Assembly: GCF_050157905.1 (NCBI RefSeq)
Contig: NZ_JBKIWZ010000001.1
Coordinates: 2,108,001 to 2,172,000, forward strand
Length of the DNA stretch: 64,000 nt
Source: Pantoea sp050157905
GTDB taxonomy: Bacteria > Pseudomonadota > Gammaproteobacteria > Enterobacterales > Enterobacteriaceae
Direction: 5' to 3'
A program made the translations under genes and the position numbers. Below the pieces are notes generated by a model, which had not been told where the DNA came from, did not search any database, and saw only the letters and a program-made list of their open reading frames with translations. Below, one piece after another: positions 25,956 to 35,075 of this stretch (positions are counted from its first letter, which is position 1; every line of letters starts with the position of its first letter).

Positions 25956-26921
25956 TCAGAGAATGCGACCCAGCGTCTGACGCAGATGCGCGCCCGCGCC
26001 CAGCAGGCCAGGCTGATCGTGCGTGATCATATAGACCGGGATGCTGGCAACATAGTCACGGAAGCGTCCCTTATCTTCAAAGGCCGCCCGGAAGCCGGAA
26101 GCCTTAAAGAACTCCAGGAAGCGAGGCACAATGCCGCCCGCGATATAGACACCGCCAAAGGTGCCGAGATTCAGCGCCAGATTGCCACCGAAACGGCCCA
26201 TGATGACGCAGAACATCGACAGGGCACGACGGCAGTCGATGCAGCTGTCATCCAGCGCACGCTGGCTCACATCTTTCGGCTTCAGGTTTTCCGGCACGCG
26301 ATTATCGACTTTCACAATCGCCCGATAGAGATTAACCAGACCGGCGCCTGACAGCACGCGTTCGGCTGAAACATGGCCCAGCTCTTCGCGCAGCACTTCC
26401 AGAATCTGATCTTCTTCTTCACTGTTTGCCGCGAAATCGACATGGCCGCCCTCGCCCGGCAGGCTTACCCAGCGCTTGTCAACGTGCACCAGATGGCTCA
26501 CGCCCAGTCCGGTTCCGGCCCCATAAATCGCGATAGGCTTGTCTTTAACCGGCGCGGTGCCGCCAAACTGAATCACGTTATCGGCGGTCAGCATCGGGAT
26601 CGCCATGGATACCGCGGTGAAGTCGTTAATGATTTCCAGGTGTTCAAAACCGATGTTTTCTTTGAGCTTGCGCGTGGAAAACGCCCAGTCATGGTTGGTC
26701 ATTTCAACCCAGTCATCGGTAATCGGGCAGGCAATGGCAATACAGCCATCTTTAACATCCTGCTGTTGTTCATCAAGATAGTGGCGGATGACGGCTTCGA
26801 GGCTGTCGTATTCTGATGTTGAGAATGTTTTGGCCTGGGTGATGCTGCCGCTTTCCACCTCACAAAGGGCGAGGCGCGCGTTAGTACCGCCGACATCGCC
26901 GACCAAGGCATAGGTTGTCAT
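25956..26921 (-). CDS. glk: Glucokinase
   Basis: 321 residues, the E. coli length. ATP phosphate-binding motif LVGDVGGTNARLAL at the N-terminus, SLPGEGGHVDFA substrate region and catalytic Asp within LEIINDFTAVSMAIPM. Cytoplasmic phosphorylation of free glucose to glucose 6-phosphate. Monocistronic and convergent with ypdB. Confidence 0.96.
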   Translation of the reverse strand: MTTYALVGDVGGTNARLALCEVESGSITQAKTFSTSEYDSLEAVIRHYLDEQQQDVKDGCIAIACPITDDWVEMTNHDWAFSTRKLKENIGFEHLEIINDFTAVSMAIPMLTADNVIQFGGTAPVKDKPIAIYGAGTGLGVSHLVHVDKRWVSLPGEGGHVDFAANSEEEDQILEVLREELGHVSAERVLSGAGLVNLYRAIVKVDNRVPENLKPKDVSQRALDDSCIDCRRALSMFCVIMGRFGGNLALNLGTFGGVYIAGGIVPRFLEFFKASGFRAAFEDKGRFRDYVASIPVYMITHDQPGLLGAGAHLRQTLGRIL

Positions 26922-26981
26922 TCTTCTGTTGCTCCGCTTGGGGTCTTAAGAGTTGGAGGACACTATAAATTTCTGCCCATA

Positions 26982-27016
26982 AAACAACAACGCTCACCGG
27001 TGCGATTGGTGAGCGT
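26982..27016 (-). terminator. Terminator of ipdC
   Basis: Arms CGCTCACC (26991-26998) and GGTGAGCG (27008-27015) form an 8-bp stem; on the minus strand it is followed by TTGTTGTTTTATG, fitting a rho-independent terminator for ipdC. Confidence 0.7.
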
Positions 27017-27081
27017 CTTACTCAGGTGCGCTACAGCCTAACCGCGATAGGCCACCCTGCACAGCGGCAACTATCTGAATC

Positions 27082-28734
27082 TTAGCCGCCGTTGCGTTGA
27101 TTCAGGCAGGCAGTGACTTTTCGAAGCAGCGGCGGCAGATCCGCTTTCTGCATGATCACTTCAATCAGCGACAGCGTCTGAGGTGCAGACAACCGCGCCA
27201 TCACCTCATCTAACTGCACCGTTTCACTGATGCGCCAGCTCTGCGCCTGCTTCTGCAGGCTAAAGGCGTGCGGCAGGGCCGTCCAGTCCCACTGCGCGAT
27301 ATCATTGTAGCGCTGCGTAGCGCCATGAATCGCGCGTTCGACAGTATAGCCTTCATTGTTCAGTAAAAAGAGTATCACCGGCTGCCGATCGCGCAGCATT
27401 GAACCCAGTTCCTGAATGGTCAGCTGCGCCGAACCGTCGCCGATAATCAGGATCACCCGGCGATCGGGATGGGCGGTCTGTGCGCCAAACGCTGCCGGAA
27501 GAGTATAGCCGATTGAGCCCCATAATGGCTGGACCAGCAGCTGCGCCTGCGAAGGCAGTCTCAGCGCCGCGGCACCAAAGGCGGCGGTGCCCTGATCGGC
27601 TACGATCAGATCGCCTGGCTGCAAAAAGCGCTGCATCGCCTGCCAGAAAGCGTGCTGGCTGATCGCGGCCGCCGGTTCAGCGGACGGCTGGTCAGGCAGC
27701 GCGGCGGCGGCGTGCCACTGCGCGCCATAGCGCTCGAACAGCGGCAGCATTTCAGCGAGCGCGTCGGCCATCGACAGCGGCGCAAAATCCTCACCGCCCA
27801 CCGTGGCGCTGAACGGCTGCAGATCGATCAGGCGTGCCGCATCAAACTGCTGCGTGAAACCGGCGGTAAGGGTATCGGTGAAACGCACCCCGACGCAGAT
27901 TGCCACATCCACCTGCTCTATCTGTTCGCGTACCTGATCGGCACTCGCTTCACCGGCATAGGTGCCGACAAATCCGGGCTGCTGTTCATCCACGACCCCT
28001 TTCCCCATCAGCAGCGAAGCACAGGGAATGGCACGCTCTCTGCGCAGGGCGGCCAGGGCAGACTGCTGCTGCCAGCGCAGCGCCAGAAAGTCAGCCAGCA
28101 GAGAAACACGCGCAGCCGGTGCCAGCAGACGTTCCGCCGCCTCGCGGAACGCACGACGAACCGCCGCCGATGCGGGCTGCGCGGTCTGCAGGGGTTGCGT
28201 TGGCGGGGCAATTTCCTGGGCCGCGACGTCGACGGCGATCGAAAGATAGCCGGGGCGGCGGGCCTGCAGCGCACTTGCGATCACCCGATCGATTTCCGCC
28301 GTGGCGTTATCGGCGGTGAGCTGTGCCGTGGCTGCACTTACCTCCCCAGCCATGCGGATGAAATGCTGAAAATCGCCATCACCCAGCGAGTGATGCACAC
28401 AGTCGCCCTGGCGCTGCGCCTGGGTCGCCGGGGCGCCGACGATATGAATCACCGGCAGATACTCCGCATAACTGCCTGCTATACCGTTAATTGCACTGAG
28501 CTCGCCGACACCAAAAGTGGTCAGCAACGCGCCTGCGCCGTTGCAGCGGGCATAGCCATCCGCTGCGTAAGCGGCATTCAGTTCGTTGGCACAGCCCACC
28601 CAGCTGATGACCGGATGTGCGATAACCCGATCGAGAAACTGCAGGTTGTAGTCGCCCGGTACGCCAAACAGATGCCTGATACCGATCTCCTGCAGACGGG
28701 TCAGCAGGTAATCTCCAACAGTGAACGTGGACAT
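27082..28734 (-). CDS. ipdC: Indole-3-pyruvate decarboxylase
   Basis: 550 residues of the thiamine-diphosphate decarboxylase family. Conserved parts: GDYLLTRLQEIGIRHLFGVPGDYNLQFLD, catalytic Glu in GCANELNAAYAADGY, active-site HH in CVHHSLGDGDF, and the TPP motif GDGSAQLT...LLNNEGYTVE. Matches the IpdC proteins of Enterobacter cloacae and Pantoea agglomerans as I recall them. It converts indole-3-pyruvate to indole-3-acetaldehyde in indole-3-acetic acid synthesis; related phenylpyruvate or pyruvate activity is possible. AAGGAATGCGCT before the ATG. Divergent from an aldo/keto reductase. Suggests a plant-associated lifestyle. Confidence 0.92.
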   Translation of the reverse strand: MSTFTVGDYLLTRLQEIGIRHLFGVPGDYNLQFLDRVIAHPVISWVGCANELNAAYAADGYARCNGAGALLTTFGVGELSAINGIAGSYAEYLPVIHIVGAPATQAQRQGDCVHHSLGDGDFQHFIRMAGEVSAATAQLTADNATAEIDRVIASALQARRPGYLSIAVDVAAQEIAPPTQPLQTAQPASAAVRRAFREAAERLLAPAARVSLLADFLALRWQQQSALAALRRERAIPCASLLMGKGVVDEQQPGFVGTYAGEASADQVREQIEQVDVAICVGVRFTDTLTAGFTQQFDAARLIDLQPFSATVGGEDFAPLSMADALAEMLPLFERYGAQWHAAAALPDQPSAEPAAAISQHAFWQAMQRFLQPGDLIVADQGTAAFGAAALRLPSQAQLLVQPLWGSIGYTLPAAFGAQTAHPDRRVILIIGDGSAQLTIQELGSMLRDRQPVILFLLNNEGYTVERAIHGATQRYNDIAQWDWTALPHAFSLQKQAQSWRISETVQLDEVMARLSAPQTLSLIEVIMQKADLPPLLRKVTACLNQRNGG

Positions 28735-28953
28735 AGCGCATTCCTTTCAGGGAAGAGTTGGCTTAAGTATCTGACAGACGATTCAATTAGCGAGGCGAGC
28801 GGCACATTTCCTCAGCCGCAATGCCTGGAACGCGGGCGTTACGCTGGCAGAATATTCTGTAAAAACGCGAACTGCAGCGCGCTGTCACTGCGTGTAACCG
28901 TATACACTGAGAGCGTTCTGGCACATTTTCCCGTTTTTTACCTGGAGCGCTGA

Positions 28954-29943
28954 ATGTCCTCTTTTCCTCATCCCGATCGCTATCAACAGATGGAATACCG
29001 CCGCAGCGGTCGCAGCGGAATTAAACTGCCCGCCGTTTCGCTGGGGCTATGGCATAACTTTGGTGACGCGACCCGGGTCGATAACAGCCGTGCTCTGCTG
29101 CGTCACGCTTTTGACCAGGGCATTACGCACTTCGACCTGGCCAATAACTACGGGCCGCCACCGGGTTCCGCAGAAGAGAATTTTGGCCGGATCCTGCGTG
29201 AAGATTTTCGAGCTCACCGTGATGAGCTGATTATTTCCACCAAAGCGGGCTATACCATGTGGCCAGGGCCCTATGGCGACTGGGGTTCGCGCAAGTATCT
29301 GGTTGCCAGTCTGGATCAGAGCCTGAAGCGCATGGGGCTGGAGTATGTCGATATTTTCTATCATCACCGTCCCGATCCCGACACGCCACTGGAAGAGACG
29401 ATGCGCGCGCTGGACCATGTGGTGCGTCAGGGCAAGGCGCTCTATGTGGCCCTCTCTAACTATCCGGCAGATCGGGCTGCGCAGGCGATTGCCATTCTGC
29501 GCGACCTCGGCACGCCCTGCCTGATTCACCAGCCGCGCTATTCGATGTTTGAGCGCACGCCTGAGCAGGGGTTGCTTCAGACCCTGGGAGAGACGGGTGT
29601 CGGTTGTATCGCCTTCTCACCCCTGGCGGGCGGCGTGCTCACCGACCGCTATCTGCAGGGCATCCCGGAAGATTCACGCGCGGCCAGCGGCAGCAAATTC
29701 CTGAACGAGAGCCAGCTGACCGAAGAGAAGATGGAAAAGGTGCGTAAGCTGAACCTGATCGCTCAACAGCGCGGACAGAAGCTGGCGCAGATGGCGCTGG
29801 CGTGGGTGCTGCGCGATGAGCGTGTGACCTCGGTGCTGATTGGTGCCAGTAAAACGGCGCAGATTGATGACGCGGTGGCGATGCTCACCCGCCGTCAGTT
29901 CAGCGACAGTGAGCTGTCGGCGATTGATGCGGCCCTGCTTTAA
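28954..29943 (+). CDS. Aldo/keto reductase, YghZ (L-glyceraldehyde 3-phosphate reductase) type
   Basis: 329 residues. Strong match to the YghZ/Gpr subfamily: ITHFDLANNYGPPPGSAEENFG with the catalytic Asp and Tyr, DELIISTKAGYTMWPGPYG with Lys, MGLEYVDIFYHHR with His, and SVLIGASKTAQI near the C-terminus. NADPH-dependent reductase acting on small aldehydes. GGAGCGCTGA precedes the ATG. Divergent from ipdC; a role in reducing aldehydes from that pathway is possible but not shown. Confidence 0.88.
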   Translation: MSSFPHPDRYQQMEYRRSGRSGIKLPAVSLGLWHNFGDATRVDNSRALLRHAFDQGITHFDLANNYGPPPGSAEENFGRILREDFRAHRDELIISTKAGYTMWPGPYGDWGSRKYLVASLDQSLKRMGLEYVDIFYHHRPDPDTPLEETMRALDHVVRQGKALYVALSNYPADRAAQAIAILRDLGTPCLIHQPRYSMFERTPEQGLLQTLGETGVGCIAFSPLAGGVLTDRYLQGIPEDSRAASGSKFLNESQLTEEKMEKVRKLNLIAQQRGQKLAQMALAWVLRDERVTSVLIGASKTAQIDDAVAMLTRRQFSDSELSAIDAALL

Positions 29944-30110
29944 TGCGTTTACCGCCCGGCACAGGTCGGGCATTTTCCCGCCAGAATAGTCTCAATCCCC
30001 TTTTTCTCCCCAATTTCCTCACAATTTTCCGACACAATAGTGAGGTAATCACAGCACTACGCAGGCTCACTGCGCCGCAACAGCATTACACTGTTGATGA
30101 GGAGAATATA

Positions 30111-30512
30111 ATGAAAAGAGCGCTTATTTTTGCTGCCCTGGTGGCACTGCTTTCGCCGCTGGCACACCACACAGCCCAGGCCTCCAGTGCCTCTATTACT
30201 CTGGCCCCCGGCGTCACCCTGAATCTTGGCGATCGCGATCGTCGGGGTTACTACTGGGATGGGGGACGCTGGCGTGAACCACGCTGGTGGAATGACCGCT
30301 ACACCTACAACGAACGGCGCTGGTGGCGTCATGAAGAGTGGCGTCGTCGCCAGCAGTGGGAACGTGAGCGTCGCTGGCATGAGCGCGACCGTGAACGTCG
30401 CTGGGAACACCAGCATCGCTGGGATCGTCATGACCATCGCGGCCCCGGCCCGCACGGTTTTGGGCCTCACGGCCCCGGAGGTCCTGGCCCCCACGGCCAC
30501 GATCGTCACTGA
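30111..30512 (+). CDS. ypeC: YpeC-like secreted protein, DUF2502
   Basis: 133 residues: signal peptide (about 1-24, cleavage near AQA), then the DUF2502 core SITLAPGVTLNLGDRDRRGYYWDGGRW and an extremely Trp/Arg/His-rich region (WRRRQQWERERRWHERDRE) that ends in Gly/Pro/His repeats. Periplasmic, function unknown. In E. coli ypeC also neighbours mntH, which supports the name. Strong ribosome binding site GAGGAGAATATA. Confidence 0.85.
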   Translation: MKRALIFAALVALLSPLAHHTAQASSASITLAPGVTLNLGDRDRRGYYWDGGRWREPRWWNDRYTYNERRWWRHEEWRRRQQWERERRWHERDRERRWEHQHRWDRHDHRGPGPHGFGPHGPGGPGPHGHDRH

Positions 30513-30513
30513 C

Positions 30514-30543
30514 TAAAACGCCCGGCAAACCGGGCGTTTTTTT
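30514..30543. terminator. Bidirectional terminator ypeC/mntH
   Basis: AAAACGCCCGG-CAAA-CCGGGCGTTTTTTT immediately after the ypeC stop; convergent with mntH and symmetrical, with A and T tracts suitable for both strands. Confidence 0.9.
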
Positions 30544-30551
30544 CAGGCCTC

Positions 30552-31793
30552 TTACAGCCCGAGCGCTTCTCCCACCAGCAGGTAGAGATTCAGCGCAATC
30601 ACCAGCACGACAATCAGTCGCCCGGTATTCTGCATCAGGCGGGAGTTAACCAGTTCCTCACCCATCAGCTCGCGATTGCCGGTAAAGGCAAGCAGAGGTA
30701 TCAACGCCAGCGCAATACCGAAACTCAGCAGCACCTGGCTCATAACCAGCACCCTTGTCGGGTCCCAGCCTGCCCAGATCACAATAAAGGAGGGCAGCAT
30801 GGTCACGGTACGCCGTACCCAGAGCGGGATATGGAAGCGGATAAAGCCCTGCATCACTACCTGTCCCGCCAGGGTGCCCACCACCGTTGAGGATAAGCCC
30901 GCAGCCACCAGGCTCAGGCCAAATACCGTTGCCGCCGCCTGGCCCAGCAGCGGCTGCAGCGTCAGGTAGGCCTGGTCAAGTTCAGCAATTTTACTGTGAC
31001 CACTGAAGTGAAAAGCCGCAGCGGCGGTTGCCATCATCGCCAGATTGACGAAGCCGGCGATAGTCATCGCAATAGCCACATCCAGTTTGGTCGAGGAGTA
31101 ACGCTGTCCTTTACTGTCCTCGCTCTTGCCCTGTGTCAGCGCGGAGTGCAGATAGATGACATGCGGCATGATGGTGGCACCCAGCACGCCCGCCGCCAGC
31201 AGGACGGCATCCGATGTCGGCAATGCAGGCACAGCCATGCCGGTAACCAGTTCGCGGATGTTGGGCTGCGAGAAGACAAGTTCGACGATATAAGCTGCCG
31301 CTACAAACAGCAGCAATCCGCCAATTACCAGCTCAAGCGGCTTCTGCCCGCGGCTTTGCAGCATCAGAATCAGAAAGGTGGCGATCCCGGTCAGCACTGC
31401 ACCCTGCATCAATGAGATGCCCAGTAGCAGCTTGAAGCCCAGGGCGGCCCCGATAAACTCCGCCAGATCGGTTGCCATCGCAATAATTTCCGCCTGTACC
31501 CAGTAGAACCAGACGGCGGGACGGGGAAAGCGATCGCGGATGTGTTCCGCAAGGTTTTTGCCCGTGGCGATACCCAGCTTGGCGGACATCAGCTGGATGA
31601 GCATGGCCATAATGTTGGCCCATACTACGACCCAGAGCAGCTTGTAGCCATAGGCCGCGCCCGCCTGAATATTGGTCGCAAAGTTGCCCGGATCGATATA
31701 GCCGATAGCGGCAATAAAGGCGGGGCCCAGCAAGGCGAGTTTGACTTTTCTGACTCCGCGAGCGGCACGCTCGGCGGTACGACTCTCAAACAT
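30552..31793 (-). CDS. mntH: Mn2+/Fe2+:H+ symporter MntH (NRAMP)
   Basis: 413 residues, 11 membrane segments. NRAMP hallmarks: DPGNFATNIQAGA in helix 1 and ATIMPHVIYLHSA (MPH) in helix 6, the metal-binding site. Imports Mn2+ during oxidative stress or iron limitation. An MntR-type palindrome lies about 100 nt upstream, consistent with manganese repression. Convergent with ypeC. Confidence 0.97.
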   Translation of the reverse strand: MFESRTAERAARGVRKVKLALLGPAFIAAIGYIDPGNFATNIQAGAAYGYKLLWVVVWANIMAMLIQLMSAKLGIATGKNLAEHIRDRFPRPAVWFYWVQAEIIAMATDLAEFIGAALGFKLLLGISLMQGAVLTGIATFLILMLQSRGQKPLELVIGGLLLFVAAAYIVELVFSQPNIRELVTGMAVPALPTSDAVLLAAGVLGATIMPHVIYLHSALTQGKSEDSKGQRYSSTKLDVAIAMTIAGFVNLAMMATAAAAFHFSGHSKIAELDQAYLTLQPLLGQAAATVFGLSLVAAGLSSTVVGTLAGQVVMQGFIRFHIPLWVRRTVTMLPSFIVIWAGWDPTRVLVMSQVLLSFGIALALIPLLAFTGNRELMGEELVNSRLMQNTGRLIVVLVIALNLYLLVGEALGL

Positions 31794-31895
31794 ATCCGGT
31801 ACCCTGTCGACGATTGGCCTGCCCCGACAAGCTTAGGGGTTAACCTGTGCAAGTGAAATTAGTTTATTGTTATCGGTGTAATAGATGCTGCTATA

Positions 31896-31918
31896 AAGTA
31901 TAGCCATTGCTATACCTT
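31896..31918. promoter_or_regulatory. MntR box upstream of mntH
   Basis: Inverted repeat GTATAGC-CATT-GCTATAC (31898-31915) within AA...TT flanks. This fits the E. coli MntR box (AACATAGC...GCTATGTT) with the same core and spacing. Located about 100 nt before the mntH start in a 369-nt divergent region. Confidence 0.85.
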
Positions 31919-32162
31919 ACAGTAAAGGACGTGATTGCTAAAAATGTGAGCAATAGTGTCACTCTACGCCTCGTGTAAAATATAGACAATGATTATGTGG
32001 ATATCTGAAGTGAATAATCTGTAAACAGGACGTGATCTCTGGAACTTTTCTGGAAAATATAGCGATAGCGAATACTTATATTGTGGTTCAGATCTCGTTT
32101 TTAAGTAACGCGTTACATAGAATACGCAGCAAAATACAATCCTCCTCAAATTTGGAGCAATC
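31919..32162. promoter_or_regulatory. nupC upstream region
   Basis: AT-rich 5' region of nupC. It contains a perfect 12-bp palindrome GTAACGCGTTAC at 32105-32116 and some CRP-like half sites (for example CGTGATCT near 32031), in line with the known CRP/CytR control of nupC in E. coli, but I cannot define full sites. TTTGGAG is the ribosome binding site. Confidence 0.4.
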
Positions 32163-33353
32163 ATGTCCCATATTTTGCAGTTTCTTCTCGCACTGGTGGT
32201 GGTCGGGATACTCTCCCTGCTGGTGAGTCACGATCGTAAATGCATTCGCGTTCGCTACATTATACAGCTTCTTGTTATTGAGATTGTACTCGCCTGGTTC
32301 TTCCTGAACTCCGAAGCGGGACTGGGCTTTGTTAAAGGTTTTGCCGGCTTCTTCGACCATCTGCTGAAGTATGCCGCGCAGGGAACCAACTTTGTCTTCG
32401 GCAACATGAGCGACAAAGGCCTGGCCTTCTTCTTCCTGAATGTACTCTGCCCTATCGTCTTTATCTCTGCCCTGATCGGTATTTTGCAGCATTTCCGTAT
32501 CCTGCCGTGGGTCATCCGCGCTATCGGTACGGTGCTGTCGAAAGTCAATGGTATGGGAAAACTGGAATCTTTTAACGCCGTAAGTTCACTGATACTGGGA
32601 CAGTCAGAAAACTTCATCGCCTATAAAGATATCCTGGGCAAGATGTCACAGCGTCGCATGTACACCATGGCCGCGACCGCGATGTCGACCGTATCGATGT
32701 CTATCGTCGGGGCCTATATGACCATGCTACAGCCGAAGTATGTGGTCGCCGCGCTGGTACTTAACATGTTCAGTACCTTTATCGTGCTGTCGCTGATTAA
32801 CCCCTACCGCGTCGAGAACGAAGACGATCTGCAGCTGCAGGATCTGCATAAAGGTCAGAGCTTCTTTGAGATGCTGGGTGAATACATTCTGGCCGGTTTC
32901 CGCGTCGCCATTATCGTAGCCGCGATGCTGATCGGCTTTATCGCGCTGATTTCCGGTCTGAATGCGCTGTTTGACCTGATCTTCGGCATCAGCTTCCAGG
33001 GCGTTCTCGGCTATGTTTTCTATCCGTTTGCCTGGATGATGGGCGTGCCGTCTGGCGAAGCGTTGCAGGTCGGCAGTATTATGGCGACCAAGCTGGTTTC
33101 AAATGAGTTTGTTGCCATGATGGATCTGCAGAAAATTGCCGGTCAGTTGTCGCCGACCTCAGAAGGGATTCTGTCCGTGTTCCTGGTGTCGTTCGCGAAC
33201 TTCTCGTCTATCGGGATTGTGGCCGGTGCGATTAAAGGCCTGAACGAAGAACAGGGCAACGTGGTTTCCCGCTTTGGTCTGAAGCTGCTCTACGGCTCAA
33301 CCCTGGTCAGCGTGCTCTCTGCCGCTATCGCCGGTCTGGTTCTGGCTTTCTGA
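32163..33353 (+). CDS. nupC: Nucleoside permease NupC (CNT family)
   Basis: 396 residues with the concentrative nucleoside transporter signature regions GKLESFNAVSSLILGQSENFIAYKD and EALQVGSIMATKLVSNEFVAM. H+-coupled uptake of nucleosides except guanosine and deoxyguanosine in E. coli. The sequence matches E. coli NupC across its length, four residues shorter mainly in the loop after ALNALFD. Divergent from mntH as in E. coli. Confidence 0.96.
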   Translation: MSHILQFLLALVVVGILSLLVSHDRKCIRVRYIIQLLVIEIVLAWFFLNSEAGLGFVKGFAGFFDHLLKYAAQGTNFVFGNMSDKGLAFFFLNVLCPIVFISALIGILQHFRILPWVIRAIGTVLSKVNGMGKLESFNAVSSLILGQSENFIAYKDILGKMSQRRMYTMAATAMSTVSMSIVGAYMTMLQPKYVVAALVLNMFSTFIVLSLINPYRVENEDDLQLQDLHKGQSFFEMLGEYILAGFRVAIIVAAMLIGFIALISGLNALFDLIFGISFQGVLGYVFYPFAWMMGVPSGEALQVGSIMATKLVSNEFVAMMDLQKIAGQLSPTSEGILSVFLVSFANFSSIGIVAGAIKGLNEEQGNVVSRFGLKLLYGSTLVSVLSAAIAGLVLAF

Positions 33354-33365
33354 GCACGATTCTGA

Positions 33366-33396
33366 GCGTCAAAGGGCGAGCCGGTCTCGCCCTTCT
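33366..33396 (+). terminator. nupC terminator
   Basis: AAGGGCGAG-CCGGT-CTCGCCCTT stem right after nupC, followed by CTCTTCTGTTTC. The tail is T-rich but interrupted. Confidence 0.7.
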
Positions 33397-33621
33397 CTTC
33401 TGTTTCTCTTTGCCCGCCTGAATCCCTTTCTGCCCTTTCTCGCTGACGCTGCGCGCGCGTTTTAACACTATGCCACAGATAGCACTGTGCCCTGCCTGAG
33501 ACGACAGTCAGCACGGCAAATAACCTGCAGCAGAAAGAGTCCACGACAACGATTAAGATTCGCGCGAAGCAGCGAAATGATGAGTGATAAGCAGAAGGTT
33601 GACAGCGACGTGTCAGAAAAA
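33397..33621. other. Intergenic region between nupC and tRNA-Ala
   Basis: 225 nt with no convincing ORF. The segment nearest 33621 is the 3' trailer of the leftward tRNA-Ala transcript. No clear rho-independent terminator for the tRNA unit was seen. Confidence 0.3.
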
Positions 33622-33697
<76 letters not shown>

Positions 33698-33741
33698 ACA
33701 TCTGGAATCGTTTTTCAGTGCCAAACTTTTGGGAAGAAGTT

Positions 33742-33817
33742 TGGTGGAGCTAAGCGGGATCGAACCGCTGACCTCCTGCATGCCATGCAGGCGCTCTCCC
33801 AGCTGAGCTATAGCCCC
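33742..33817 (-). tRNA. alaX: tRNA-Ala (anticodon GGC), copy 2
   Basis: 76 nt including CCA, minus strand, starting GGGGCTATAG and with anticodon GGC in CCTGCATGGCATGCAGG. G3-U70 identity pair is present. First gene of the unit, 44 nt before copy 1, driven by the consensus-like promoter at 33853-33881. Confidence 0.97.
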
Positions 33818-33852
33818 GAACCGAAAAACTATCGCGTTAAGCGACGGACGGC

Positions 33853-33881
33853 ATAATATGAAACCGCCTCCTGGGTGTCAA
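33853..33881 (-). promoter_or_regulatory. Promoter of the tRNA-Ala pair
   Basis: On the minus strand TTGACA (33881-33876) and TATTAT (33858-33853) are separated by 17 nt, a near-perfect sigma-70 promoter about 36 nt before the first tRNA. Confidence 0.85.
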
Positions 33882-34175
33882 CGGCAAATTCACATTCTGT
33901 GTCTGATCGCTGAAAAAGGCGGCAACCTGCTGGTTTTCAGTAGCATGCCGCAGGGGAAAATCGTGTCGCTTAAATAAATAGCGGGTCTGAACTGTTATTC
34001 AGACTGCCCTCAGGTTAATTCCCGGTTAAATATGTTATAGGAATTTTCTTGTCTTCGGCTTTTTCACATGCAAAACTTAGCCCGCTAACTTAGTGGCAGC
34101 CGGGACCTTCTCCCGCGCATCCCGCGTCCACCAGGCGTTTACATCCCCTTAATCATAAAAAATTACTGAGATACT
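33882..34175. other. Upstream region of the FNT transporter gene
   Basis: About 290 nt. An AT-rich promoter-like stretch around 34020-34060 is followed by a GC-rich island (34078-34140) that can form stems such as CGGGA-CCTTC-TCCCG, then AT-rich sequence up to the ATG. A structured 5' leader is possible; I cannot assign a riboswitch class. Confidence 0.35.
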
Positions 34176-34964
34176 ATGTCGCTGCATACACCTAAAGAAA
34201 TCGCCCAACTGGCGATCCAGTCAGGCGTGGCTAAAAGCCGTTCACCTGTCAGCACCCTCTTGATTCTTGGCTTTATGGCAGGCGCATTTATTGCGACCGG
34301 CTTCCTGCTGGATCTTCATGTCATTAACTCCCTGCCCGCCGAATGGGGCTCCTTTAGCGGCCTGTTAGGCGCGGCGGTGTTCCCGGTCGGGATCATCATG
34401 ACCGTGCTGGCTGGCGGTGAACTGCTGACCGGCAACATGATGACCTTACCCGTCGCCTGGTTTGCCCGTCGTATCCGCTTTACGAGCGTGGTGCGCAACT
34501 GGTTCTGGGTCACCCTGGCTAACTTCGTCGGCAGCGTGGCCGTGGCCTGGTTCTTTGGACACATGCTGGGCATGACCGAAGGTGACTATCTTAAGAAAAC
34601 CGTGGCGATTGCTTCTGCCAAAGTCCATGCCGATTTTCTGCACGCCTTTATTTCCGGTATCGGCTGTAACTGGCTGGTGTGTCTGGCGGTATGGCTGGCC
34701 TTTGCCAGTAAAGATATGGTCGGCAAGATTTTTGGGATGTGGTTCCCGGTCATGGCGTTCGTCGCTATCGGCTTCCAGCACGTCGTCGCTAACATGTTTA
34801 TCATCCCTGCCGCTATTTTTGCCGGCCAGATGAGCTGGGCAGAATATCTGCCTAACTTTGTTGCGGTTTTCCTGGGGAATGCCGTGGGTGGTGCTGTCTT
34901 CGTCGGTCTGGCCTATTTCCTGGCCTTCCGTCCCGCCGCTGAACCTGTCAGTAATCCGCAGTAA
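34176..34964 (+). CDS. Formate/nitrite transporter (FNT) family protein
   Basis: 262 residues with six helices and FNT features: GGELLTGNMMTLPVAW in the first half, the pore-histidine region ISGIGCNWLVCLAVWLAF, and FQHVVANMFIIPAAIFAG. Passive or H+-coupled channel for formate, nitrite or hydrosulfide; the exact substrate is not clear. This is the second FNT protein in the window beside YfdC. No strong Shine-Dalgarno precedes the ATG. Gene context (tRNA-Ala, yfeC) gives no functional hint. Confidence 0.88.
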   Translation: MSLHTPKEIAQLAIQSGVAKSRSPVSTLLILGFMAGAFIATGFLLDLHVINSLPAEWGSFSGLLGAAVFPVGIIMTVLAGGELLTGNMMTLPVAWFARRIRFTSVVRNWFWVTLANFVGSVAVAWFFGHMLGMTEGDYLKKTVAIASAKVHADFLHAFISGIGCNWLVCLAVWLAFASKDMVGKIFGMWFPVMAFVAIGFQHVVANMFIIPAAIFAGQMSWAEYLPNFVAVFLGNAVGGAVFVGLAYFLAFRPAAEPVSNPQ

Positions 34965-35075
34965 TCCTGTTTTGCCTTTTGTCCGGTGACAAAAGGCAAT
35001 TTCAGCTTCAGTTACTTTCTCACGTTACGTTTTGCTGTAATATGTACCGCTAATGTATTGAACAGGGACAGCATC

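Noticed and set aside
27652..28953. 433-codon plus-strand ORF
   Set aside because: Antisense to ipdC, which has clear family motifs; the ORF is Arg/His/Gln-rich as expected for a shadow frame of GC-rich coding DNA.
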